NCBI GenBank assembly: GCA_032123435.1
Contig: JAQBFJ010000258.1
Coordinates: 1 to 5,600 of the forward strand
Direction: 5' to 3'
Source of the DNA: JAQBFJ01 sp032123435
GTDB taxonomy: Bacteria > Verrucomicrobiota > Kiritimatiellia > UBA8416 > JAQBFJ01
DNA length: 5,600 nucleotides
Part shown: positions 1 to 5,025 of the stretch, one piece after another
How positions within the stretch are numbered: the stretch's first letter is position 1
Layout: the number at the start of each line of letters is the position of its first letter
Position numbers and translations under genes: made by a program
Notes under the pieces: generated by a model
Seen by the model: only the letters and a program-made list of their open reading frames with translations
Databases searched by the model: none
What the model was told of the DNA's origin: nothing

Positions 1-51
1 CCCCACAGCAATAGCGGTTGCTAGAAATAATGTTATCAAGGCTCGTGACAT
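1..51 (-). CDS. N-terminus of a secreted or membrane protein (partial)
   Basis: An ATG at 51-49 on the minus strand opens a frame that runs off the left edge of the window. It reads MSRALITLFLATAIAVG: a short basic start followed by a hydrophobic stretch, as in a Sec signal peptide or a first membrane helix. The codon two before the ATG is TAA, so the frame cannot extend further upstream. A purine-rich AGAGGAG lies at 73-67, about 15 bases from the ATG, which is rather far for a ribosome binding site. The gene begins just after a candidate attC boundary (83-89), so it fits as the next cassette in the array. Only 17 residues are visible, so no family can be given. Confidence 0.5.
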   Translation of the reverse strand, partial: MSRALITLFLATAIAVG

Positions 52-82
52 CGCTTATTATTAATACTCCTCTTATATCTGG

Positions 83-195
83 CAGCAACACCAGAATCAG
101 GAACACGTTCAACATCTTTCAAACACAACATTCATGATCAGTGTTTTTTCAAAGGTGTACCTTTGAAAAATAATGTTCATCCTGTTTTGTTGGCT
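83..195 (-). repeat. Candidate attC site with internal palindrome
   Basis: This region lies between the stop of the 202-612 gene and the start of the next minus-strand gene. On its right side it carries GTTGGCT (189-195) preceded by GTTTT (184-188). This matches the GTCTT/GACTT plus GTTRGCT pattern at the other sites. On the left, CAGCAAC (83-89) can pair with GTTGGCT with one bulge, and CAGGAACA (98-105) can pair with TGTT..CCTG (174-184) around a CAT bulge. Inside is a perfect 12-bp inverted repeat, 145-156 with 159-170, separated by GT. At 113 bases it is longer than its neighbours, although the Vibrio repeats are of similar length. The outer pairing is imperfect, so this is the second weakest of the proposed sites. 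Confidence 0.35.
145..170. repeat. Perfect 12-bp inverted repeat, 2-base centre
   Basis: TTTTTCAAAGGT (145-156) and ACCTTTGAAAAA (159-170) are exact reverse complements around GT. The ends are T-rich on the left and A-rich on the right, inside the stem. There is no unpaired U-tract downstream on either strand, so it is not a normal intrinsic terminator. It most likely forms the variable terminal structure of the surrounding attC-like region. Confidence 0.8.
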
Positions 196-201
196 GTATC
201 C

Positions 202-612
202 TTAGATATCAAGTTCGGGGTCGATCTTTAGACTCCTTTTTAACTCCTGTATGTGAATTTCTGCCGAATCATGGGTATTGCAGTTTGAAAGACCAATTAG
301 ATTGCGTGAAGCAATGATGGGTTTCTCGCCTCGCCGTTCGATCCACCACTTGTACCAACAAGGAAGACGGTAAAAGCATGCGGCCATTTCGGCAGCGTGC
401 TTCCTGTTCTGCTTTTTTCGTGTGTTGTAGCGTTCCTTAAATTCGTCACATAGGTTGTCCGCAGTAATGACGTTTGCGAAGAAGATTAGATCAGACGTGA
501 CATCGTGTCGAATCTCTAAGTAGCGGAGAATAGGACTCATCCAAAATGTCACGACAAGGTAGCCGCATCCGCCAGCGACAAGACTGCAAAGTAGTATCAC
601 GATTTCATTCAT
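202..612 (-). CDS. Small single-pass membrane protein, unknown function
   Basis: This is a complete 136-residue frame that I do not recognise as any named family. Residues 4-24 are strongly hydrophobic (VILLCSLVAGGCGYLVVTF), giving one N-terminal membrane helix. The rest is charged and probably cytoplasmic: a basic, possibly helical segment around residues 55-75 (KERYNTRKKQNRKHAAE), then an aromatic patch (CWYKWW) and an acidic end. The start at 612 is supported by AAGGAG at 623-618, five bases upstream. Two other ATGs are nearby (617, 608), but only 612 is in frame with this spacing. The gene starts right after the attC boundary GTTGGCT (630-624 on this strand) and ends just before the next attC-like region. 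This is how a one-gene integron cassette is built. A specific role cannot be inferred. Confidence 0.75.
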   Translation of the reverse strand: MNEIVILLCSLVAGGCGYLVVTFWMSPILRYLEIRHDVTSDLIFFANVITADNLCDEFKERYNTRKKQNRKHAAEMAACFYRLPCWYKWWIERRGEKPIIASRNLIGLSNCNTHDSAEIHIQELKRSLKIDPELDI

Positions 613-623
613 CTCATCTCCTT

Positions 624-700
624 AGCCAACGTCTACGCTGAGCATTTCCGGGGAGGCTGTTCGCAGCCTTCACGGAACATGCTCCAGTAGATGGCTGGCT
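624..700 (-). repeat. attC-like recombination site, cruciform with TTCG loop
   Basis: This 77-base imperfect palindrome sits directly between the stop of the 703-1269 gene and the ribosome binding site of the next gene. The outer boxes AGCCAAC (624-630) and GCTGGCT (694-700) pair at 6 of 7 positions. Inside, TCTAC (632-636) pairs with GTAGA (687-691). GAGCAT/TTCCG (640-650) pairs with CGGAA/ATGCTC (673-685) with bulged single bases. A further perfect stem, AGGCTG (654-659) with CAGCCT (664-669), closes a TTCG tetraloop on the plus strand. Extrahelical single bases and the box layout are typical of integron attC sites. The core read with the genes is GTTGGCT. A transcription terminator is less likely because no U-tract follows. 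Confidence 0.6.
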
Positions 701-702
701 TC

Positions 703-1269
703 CTATGGGTTCTTCAGCATTGTCGGGAATTCATAAATGAAGCGAAGAAGCATTTCCGTGAAATGAAGGATAAGCGATGCATCTGCTTCGGTCATGACAT
801 TGATTTCGTGCGTTGCTTCGTTCCCTTTAGTCCTGATCTTGTCAACCCACGCTTTTCCGTTTGGAGGAACATATCCTTGATCGGCAAGGTATTCGACGTA
901 GAAAAGGAAGCTCTCGCCTTCCTTGGCACCATGCTGCACAGCAAGATTCATAAGAATCTTGCGAGCAATAAGGACTGCGCATGTGTGTGCGCCGACCGAA
1001 CTCGCATCCCGTGCTTCGTTGTACAGCGTTCGTATGCCTGTGTCGGTAATGCCCTCCACTTCATGTCCAAGGCGCACACTTGGCACTTGCTTTCTACTGG
1101 TGTCTACGAACGTAGGGTTTGTGCAATTCGGACAGACGTAGATGTAGCCCGACATACCGTTACTGTGAAGACTGCGGTATCCCTTGTCCGGACCTACTTT
1201 GTGTCCGCAGTAACCACATGTGTATCCCTTGTGTCCGATTGCCTCCGTCCCTTTCCAGTCATGCGGCAT
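703..1269 (-). CDS. Zinc-ribbon DUF4145-domain protein
   Basis: This is a 188-residue protein. I chose ATG 1269 because GGAAGGAG lies about 7 bases upstream (near 1277-1284). A longer frame from 1326 has no such site and would run through a hairpin. Near the N-terminus two CxxC pairs (C18/C21 and C46/C49) form a likely zinc ribbon. Residues of about 85-180 match the DUF4145 pattern: an ARxxxxVGAHTCAVLIARKILMN helix region and, near the end, IRTKGNEATHEI, close to the family's conserved 'GNEAAHE' segment. DUF4145 occurs alone and at the ends of restriction and other defence-related proteins. Its biochemical role is not established, so a defence role here is only a possibility. The gene is followed at once by the attC-like site 624-700 and behaves as a single-gene cassette. 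Confidence 0.85.
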   Translation of the reverse strand: MPHDWKGTEAIGHKGYTCGYCGHKVGPDKGYRSLHSNGMSGYIYVCPNCTNPTFVDTSRKQVPSVRLGHEVEGITDTGIRTLYNEARDASSVGAHTCAVLIARKILMNLAVQHGAKEGESFLFYVEYLADQGYVPPNGKAWVDKIRTKGNEATHEINVMTEADASLILHFTEMLLRFIYEFPTMLKNP

Positions 1270-1287
1270 TGTGTTTCTCCTTCCTGA

Positions 1288-1355
1288 ATACAACTTATAG
1301 ATGAGCGGCAGCGCTCTGCGAATCACGCTGTCACACGTTCATCCATAATACTTAC
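1288..1355 (-). repeat. Weak attC-like hairpin upstream of the DUF4145 gene
   Basis: On the plus strand ATAGATGAGCG (1297-1307) pairs with CGTTCATCCAT (1336-1346), with one mismatch and one G-T pair. GCAGCG (1308-1313) pairs with CGCTGT (1326-1331) around a 12-base loop, leaving a CACA bulge. ATACAAC (1288-1294), five or fewer bases outside the stem, resembles the outer boxes of the other sites (they end in AAC). The matching right-hand box is not convincing (TACTTAC at 1349-1355, or the sequence just beyond it). It lies where the attC of the cassette preceding the DUF4145 gene should be. That cassette would then be the one holding the opposite-strand gene 1539-3509. Confidence 0.3.
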
Positions 1356-1422
1356 TATATTAATGATATTCTAACTATTTTCTCAAAAGTGTAAAGGATT
1401 AACTTGCCATCACTGTTAACGT

Positions 1423-1453
1423 TTGACCTGAGACGCAAGTTTAAGTGTATACT
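1423..1453 (+). promoter_or_regulatory. Candidate sigma-70 promoter for the 1539-3509 gene
   Basis: TTGACC (1423-1428) resembles a -35 box and TATACT (1448-1453) a -10 box. The spacer is 19 bases, longer than ideal. They lie about 85 bases before the start codon in an AT-rich gap of about 270 bases, the only sizeable room for a promoter of this gene. A start near 1460 would give a leader of roughly 80 bases containing the inverted repeat at 1468-1510. Confidence 0.4.
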
Positions 1454-1467
1454 ACCATCATGCATAG

Positions 1468-1510
1468 TCTCAGCCTTCTTTGCCAATGATAGTGAGACAC
1501 AAAGCTGAGA
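1468..1510 (+). promoter_or_regulatory. Inverted repeat in the leader of the 1539-3509 gene
   Basis: TCTCAGC (1468-1474) and TTTG (1479-1482) pair with CAAA (1500-1503) and GCTGAGA (1504-1510), leaving a CTTC bulge and a 17-base loop. The motif TGAGAC also occurs at 1429-1434 (inside the promoter spacer) and at 1493-1498, with its reverse complement GTCTCA at 1467-1472. It may be an RNA hairpin before the ribosome binding site (AGGAG, 1528-1532) or a set of operator half-sites. Autoregulation by the encoded DNA-binding protein is a guess. Confidence 0.4.
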
Positions 1511-1538
1511 AAGTATAAACGAGGGCGAGGAGAAGAGG

Positions 1539-3509
1539 ATGAATCGGAAACTCACAAAGGAACAGCAGGAGGTGGTCAATGAAATACGGAAGCTCCATGC
1601 CCGTAAACAACCTCTCAATATTTCTGCCGTCCGGAGCAAATATCCCGAACTTCTTATTGCTGCATACAAAGTAAAACCATTCTGGGGGTGGAAACAGGCG
1701 ATTGAAGCGGCAGAATTGGACTACAGGAAAATCAAGGTTAAGATACCGAAAACAATTGCCTGTAAAGTATGCGGAGCGAGACGGATGAGACTGGATCCGC
1801 ACATCCGTTTTCATCATGACCTCTCTTCCGCCCAGTACCAAAGGAAGTATGGAACTCAACCCATGTCAAGTGATGCCATTAAGATAAAACGCATCGACAA
1901 ACGATCAACTAATCTTGTCGTTCCTCACTGGGAGCCGCATTGGTCGCCTGAATACGCATTGGATCGGCTATATCAGTTCTACAAAATGGGCATTCCTTTG
2001 CATCCGTCGAACTTAGAACAGGTGGAGAAAAACCTGTATCGATGGACAAGGCATTTCTTCGGAACGTATGACACGGCTCTTCTCTCAGTCGGCCTCGATC
2101 CTGAAAAGACCCGCAAGGCAAAACCGAAGAAGAATTGGACGAAAAAGTCACTCATCAAAGCTGTGCGCCGGATGAAACTTCAACATAAGGAAGTCAACTA
2201 CCGAGCGATGTTGAAATACGATAGATCAATTACGTGGATAGCCCCTAAACTGTTCGGTTCTTACGACAAAATGCTCGAAGCGACGGGACTCGACCCTCAG
2301 AAAGAACGCAAGTGTCCCAAGCCGAAAATCCCTTACAAGACTGAAAGCGATGTTATTTGCGGAATATGTCGAAGAAAACTCAAGGATATGCCTCTTAATA
2401 CAAAAAGTGTTGCGACAGGGGAAACAAGAGATCTTCCCCTCTATAATAAAGCCCGAAGACTATTTGGAACATGGGAAGCAGCTATTGAAGCATCAGGTTT
2501 TGACTATAACAATATTTCGGAGCATAGGAATCCATATACTACCCGAAGAAAAGCAATCGCAGAGATCAAACGTCGGCATACAGAGAAACTGCCGCTACAG
2601 ATCAAAGAAGTACGATACGGTAAAAAACAAGATCCGCAGCTTTATGTGGCCGCTCTCAATCTCTTTAAGACCTGGCAAGGGGCAATTGAGAAAGCAGGTA
2701 TTTCTTATGATGAAGTCCATCCCTCAAAGGCAAAATATCCAACCAAGGAAGCGGTCATCATGGAAATCAAACGGCGACATAGAGAAGAAATGCCTCTTAA
2801 TTCAAAATCTCTCTTCCAGGAAAAGGACAAAGATATCCCACTGTACATGAAAGCCAGAAAACTGTTCAAGACTTGGGGGGCGGCGGTTGAGGCGGCGGGA
2901 ATTGACTACTCCAGTGTCAGCCGATTTATCCGGAAGAAGATGCGACCATCGAAGACAGCGATTAAAGGGGAGAAACGAAACAGCCAGATAATCAGAATGT
3001 ATAAGAAAGGCATGACGTTCCGAGAGTTGGCAGAACATTTCTCGGTATCAAGCTGCCGAATTGGACAGATCGTCAAGATGGAAAGGGAAAGGAAGAGAGC
3101 AGACATAAACGCCACGGGTTATATCGCTCGGGTACGAAAAGCAAATGATATAAACAAACTGTGGGTCGCCAAGAAACTCCTTCGCTCACTGAAACTTCCG
3201 ATCAGGGCTGTCAATCCCTTGATTTTCCATTTCACACACAAGAAAGGAAAGAACAGAATAAGCCTCAGGGATCTAATGGATGTGACTGTTGCTCCAGATA
3301 TTGGCGTTAGCCATCTCTATTTGGACGGCATGCCAGTATCATCCTTAAAAAGCATTCATATGAAAACCGTAGCACAAATGGTAAGACGATTTTCTGATGT
3401 AGATCTTGGTGATAGGTTTCAGAAGGAATGGACAAACAGAAAAGCCAAGTTGAAATGCTACTTAGACAAACATCTCAAACTGAAATCAGCCTTTGCGGGA
3501 GTTTTTTGA
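1539..3509 (+). CDS. Multi-repeat DNA-binding protein: six HNH_repeat-like modules, zinc finger, HTH
   Basis: The protein has 656 residues and starts at ATG 1539 behind AGGAG at 1528-1532. Six modules of about 55 residues recur at roughly 7-62, 136-188, 201-254, 267-323, 334-391 and 401-458. The common pattern is a basic helix (EIKRRH), then MPLN, then xLYxxAxxLFGTWxxAIEAAGIDY. This is the homing-endonuclease-associated repeat pattern (HNH_repeat). The last three modules are most alike. Between modules 1 and 2, C75, C78, H88 and H92 or H93, followed by LSSAQYQRKYG, resemble a Ros/MucR zinc finger. Residues 480-516 (MTFRELAEHFSVSSCRIGQI) resemble the sigma region 4 helix-turn-helix. Residues of about 575-646 weakly resemble the RNA polymerase alpha C-terminal domain. 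The protein is very basic. I see no HNH or other nuclease motif, so a regulator or DNA-structuring role is likelier than cleavage. It is the only plus-strand gene in the window and is unusually large for a cassette. Its exact function is unknown. Confidence 0.88.
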   Translation: MNRKLTKEQQEVVNEIRKLHARKQPLNISAVRSKYPELLIAAYKVKPFWGWKQAIEAAELDYRKIKVKIPKTIACKVCGARRMRLDPHIRFHHDLSSAQYQRKYGTQPMSSDAIKIKRIDKRSTNLVVPHWEPHWSPEYALDRLYQFYKMGIPLHPSNLEQVEKNLYRWTRHFFGTYDTALLSVGLDPEKTRKAKPKKNWTKKSLIKAVRRMKLQHKEVNYRAMLKYDRSITWIAPKLFGSYDKMLEATGLDPQKERKCPKPKIPYKTESDVICGICRRKLKDMPLNTKSVATGETRDLPLYNKARRLFGTWEAAIEASGFDYNNISEHRNPYTTRRKAIAEIKRRHTEKLPLQIKEVRYGKKQDPQLYVAALNLFKTWQGAIEKAGISYDEVHPSKAKYPTKEAVIMEIKRRHREEMPLNSKSLFQEKDKDIPLYMKARKLFKTWGAAVEAAGIDYSSVSRFIRKKMRPSKTAIKGEKRNSQIIRMYKKGMTFRELAEHFSVSSCRIGQIVKMERERKRADINATGYIARVRKANDINKLWVAKKLLRSLKLPIRAVNPLIFHFTHKKGKNRISLRDLMDVTVAPDIGVSHLYLDGMPVSSLKSIHMKTVAQMVRRFSDVDLGDRFQKEWTNRKAKLKCYLDKHLKLKSAFAGVF

Positions 3510-3789
3510 TTTCCCATACCAGCCATTGTTCTTTCCTTCAGTCACCTCATAAATACAAATCCTCAGCGGCTCAGAGGAAATCTCAATTGCCAGATTATCT
3601 ATACCAATTTCTTCTTACGAACGAAAATCAACTCAAGCAAACTACGGCAGACAAAAGCAACTTCCGGCAACCTCAGTCCCACGAAAAGGCCACAGAAAGG
3701 GAAAACAAGCGATTGGGTTGATAGCGGCGACAACGTGCATTTATCTTGTCAGCCAGCAATATCCTGTCAAATCTGACTTCTTGGCTTTC
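3510..3789. other. 280-base gap between convergent genes, half of an attC visible
   Basis: No credible gene or intrinsic terminator is visible between the two convergent stops. At the right end, GACTT (3775-3779) followed by CTTGGCT (3780-3786), just before the stop of the 3790-4125 gene, repeats the spacer-plus-box pattern of the other attC sites. A matching left half is not clear. GTCAG (3748-3752) with CTGAC (3773-3777), and GAAAAC (3701-3706) with a weak GAT/TTGA stem, were considered but fit poorly. GTCAGCC at 3748-3754 is spelled like the core of other sites but lies on the opposite strand. The site is degenerate, rearranged or of a type I cannot resolve. Confidence 0.45.
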
Positions 3790-4125
3790 CTATGGTTTCA
3801 CTCTCACGGGGTATTCAAATCCCCTTTCTGCGGCAAATGACTCTAGTACCTCAACCATGGCTTCTGCCACTCTTGAGTCTCCTGCTGGGTTTCCAAACTG
3901 AACATAAGCGTTGCTCCCTTCCTGTCTTATGCCCATTTCACCCTTCCCTGTTCCCTTGTCTTCCTCAAGATCACGAAAGAAGTCTCCTGATTGCAGATAA
4001 CTGATAAAGACGCGTTGATGTTCGGGATTTTCCGGGAGTTGCATGACTATGGAGTTGTCTCTCGGTAAAACGGCACAACCGATCAAGGATAACAATGCAA
4101 GAATCCATATGCTTGTTTCTTTCAT
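3790..4125 (-). CDS. Small predicted lipoprotein, unknown function
   Basis: This 111-residue protein opens with a lipoprotein signal: charged start MKETS, hydrophobic core IWILALLSL, then lipobox L-I-G-C with the acylated cysteine at residue 17. Alanine follows at +2, not aspartate, so by the E. coli rule it would go to the outer membrane. The mature part of about 95 residues is hydrophilic (FISYLQSGDFFRDLEEDKG, then a helix-like AEAMVEVLESFAAERGF). I recognise no family. The ATG at 4125 is preceded by only a weak purine stretch (AAAAGAG) and lies 13 bases after the attC boundary at 4139. It reads as a one-gene cassette, followed by the poorly resolved site before 3790. Confidence 0.75.
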   Translation of the reverse strand: MKETSIWILALLSLIGCAVLPRDNSIVMQLPENPEHQRVFISYLQSGDFFRDLEEDKGTGKGEMGIRQEGSNAYVQFGNPAGDSRVAEAMVEVLESFAAERGFEYPVRVKP

Positions 4126-4138
4126 TACGCTCTTTTTG

Positions 4139-4200
4139 GGCTAACACGTCGCAAATCAGCGGAGCGGTTTGGCGCGTACGCTGGATTTGTCTTATTGGAA
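4139..4200 (-). repeat. attC-like recombination site
   Basis: The site lies between the DUF2007 stop (4208-4210) and the lipoprotein start. On the plus strand, GGCTAAC (4139-4145) is the outer box. AAATCAGCG (4153-4161) pairs with CGCTGGATTT (4179-4188), with one extrahelical G as in classic attC sites. GTCTT (4189-4193) and ATTGGAA (4194-4200) follow. The loop contains GTTTGGCGCG (4167-4176), identical to 10 bases in the loop of the 5021-5084 site. Read with the genes, the core is GTTAGCC. The left spacer is two bases longer than in the 5021 site. Confidence 0.65.
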
Positions 4201-4207
4201 ATCCTTT

Positions 4208-4447
4208 CTACTTTATTCCTAGACCAGTGATGATCTCTCTGGCCTTTGCTGCACTGTCGTCTGGCACCATGACTCGTGTTGCTCCAGCGCCAATGCTGAC
4301 GCCGCCCAAACGGACAGAGGAGGCAATGTCGTTGTTAACATAGCAGTTGATGCCAGCTTGCTCTAGGGCTTCTCGAATCATTCCTGCGTGAATAGAATTG
4401 GCCGGCTGAAAAACACATACAAACCCTATATTATCTTGCTTATTCAT
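4208..4447 (-). CDS. DUF2007 domain protein (putative signal-transducing)
   Basis: This 79-residue protein matches the whole length of the DUF2007 family. After a short lead, FVCVFQPANSIHAGMIREALEQAGINCYVNND gives the first strand, a helix and the 'AGI' turn. GAGATRVMVPDDSAAKAREIITGL gives the final strand and helix, with the family's 'V(P)xxDxxxAxEII' ending. DUF2007 proteins are small and ferredoxin-like, and have been proposed to act in signal transduction or ligand binding. No substrate is established. The start at 4447 has only a weak ribosome site (GGAAA about 8-10 bases upstream). It lies about 15 bases after the transcription start predicted from the TATAAT in the repeated leader (4461-4546), so the gene probably has its own promoter. 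An attC-like site follows its stop. Confidence 0.85.
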   Translation of the reverse strand: MNKQDNIGFVCVFQPANSIHAGMIREALEQAGINCYVNNDIASSVRLGGVSIGAGATRVMVPDDSAAKAREIITGLGIK

Positions 4448-4460
4448 TTTCTATATTTCC

Positions 4461-4546
4461 AACTCATTATTATACCAACTACGCCTGCTCACCTAACACT
4501 TTTTCTCTAAAACAACGAAATCATCTCTTTCATTGAACATTGGCTG
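4461..4546 (-). repeat. 86-bp leader repeat, copy 1
   Basis: The sequence from the cassette boundary (GGCTG at 4542-4546) to 4461 is nearly identical to 4939-5025. I find a single difference, one T fewer in the run at 4528-4530. Read on the minus strand it runs from the end of the upstream attC to shortly before the DUF2007 start codon. It contains GTTAGGT (4497-4491), an exact match to the integron core consensus GTTRRRY, and an extended -10 promoter. Confidence 0.9.
4469..4477 (-). promoter_or_regulatory. Extended -10 promoter in leader copy 1
   Basis: On the minus strand the sequence reads TGGTATAAT: a perfect TATAAT with the TGn extension. No good -35 is present at 16-18 bases (TTAGGT or GTTAGG), which is acceptable for extended -10 promoters. 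A start near 4462 would give the DUF2007 gene a leader of about 15 bases. Confidence 0.6.
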
Positions 4547-4613
4547 ACGACTCAAGTCACCTTTTTCGAAGGCGCACTTGGCGTGGATTCGGAATAAGGT
4601 GGACTTGTTGATT
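4542..4613 (-). repeat. attC-like site overlapping the 3' end of a gene
   Basis: GGCTGAC (4542-4548) is followed by spacer GACTC (4549-4553). AAGTCACCTT (4554-4563) pairs with AAGGTGGACTT (4596-4606) around one extrahelical G. GTTGATT (4607-4613) is the far box, preceded by GACTT as at other sites. The loop contains ACTTGGCG, similar to the TTTGGCG of the other loops. Read with the genes, the core is GTCAGCC. Most of the site lies inside the coding region of the 4552-4926 gene. Confidence 0.6.
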
Positions 4614-4926
4614 CTGCTACACCTCGTTCTTTCTTTTGCTGTCTGGCAAAAATTACAAGAAGAAGTATGTTCGCAAGTGACCATACGACAGGATAGAAGG
4701 TTACCTTCCACATGAACTCTCGCGTTTGACGTTCAGCGTACAGTTGACCCGAGATGAGATCTCTCACGTTTGAGATATCCGCTTTCTGCTCGATGCAGTA
4801 AAGAGTGGCCTTGGGATCGCCTGCCACCCTATTGACTTCCAACACGATGGCGGAAAGGATACATGCGCCCAGAAGACAGATGGCATTGAAGATGATGATC
4901 TGACGGATTGTTATTTGACATTTCAT
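4552..4926 (-). CDS. Small two-helix membrane protein, unknown function
   Basis: This is a 124-residue protein from ATG 4926. An in-frame ATG at 4938 would add MQVK. I prefer 4926 because aligning the two leader copies puts this AAAATGAA opposite the DUF2007 start, and because a transcript from the TATAAT at 4952-4947 would begin about at 4940, leaving 4938 almost leaderless. Neither start has a strong ribosome site. Residues 9-29 and about 73-94 are hydrophobic helices, with an intervening loop of about 40 residues (AGDPKATLYCIEQKADISNVRD) probably outside the membrane. The tail is basic, then rich in Ser and Pro (ESTSPPYSESTPSAPSKK). The last 20 or so codons lie within the attC-like site, so the tail may have been gained when the cassette formed. 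I recognise no family. Confidence 0.72.
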   Translation of the reverse strand: MKCQITIRQIIIFNAICLLGACILSAIVLEVNRVAGDPKATLYCIEQKADISNVRDLISGQLYAERQTREFMWKVTFYPVVWSLANILLLVIFARQQKKERGVAESTSPPYSESTPSAPSKKVT

Positions 4927-4938
4927 TTTTACTTGCAT

Positions 4939-5025
4939 AACTCATTATTATACCAACTACGCCTGCTCACCTAACACTTTTTCTCTAAAACAACGAAATC
5001 ATCTCTTTTCATTGAACATTGGCTG
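4939..5025 (-). repeat. 87-bp leader repeat, copy 2
   Basis: This copy matches 4461-4546 throughout apart from one extra T at 5006-5009. It spans from the attC boundary at 5021-5027 to just before the start of the 4552-4926 gene. It includes GTTAGGT on the minus strand (4975-4969) and TGGTATAAT (4955-4947). Beyond the repeat the two genes share no obvious sequence except the A-rich start region. Confidence 0.9.
4947..4955 (-). promoter_or_regulatory. Extended -10 promoter in leader copy 2
   Basis: The minus strand reads TGGTATAAT, as in copy 1, with no clear -35. The predicted transcript start near 4940 lies about 14 bases before ATG 4926, which is the same geometry as in copy 1. Confidence 0.6.

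Noticed and set aside
145..170. Palindrome as an intrinsic terminator
   Set aside because: The T and A runs are part of the stem itself, and no U-tract follows the stem on either strand.
691..1287. Plus-strand open frame of 198 codons
   Set aside because: It lies antisense to the DUF4145 gene, which has a clear domain match, a zinc ribbon and a strong ribosome site. The translation of the plus frame is cysteine- and arginine-rich with no recognisable domain.
1539..3509. Functional HNH homing endonuclease
   Set aside because: The repeats resemble the homing-endonuclease-associated module, but no HNH, GIY-YIG or LAGLIDADG catalytic motif is visible. The DPHIRFHH segment fits a zinc finger of Ros/MucR type better.
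3428..3721. Plus-strand frame of 97 codons running from inside the large gene into the gap
   Set aside because: It begins inside the 656-codon gene in another frame. The part in the gap is low-complexity Gln/Ser/Lys sequence with no ribosome site at its start.
4461..5025. CRISPR array or insertion-sequence ends
   Set aside because: There are only two copies about 478 bases apart, each tied to a cassette start, with no regular spacers, terminal inverted repeats or target duplication.
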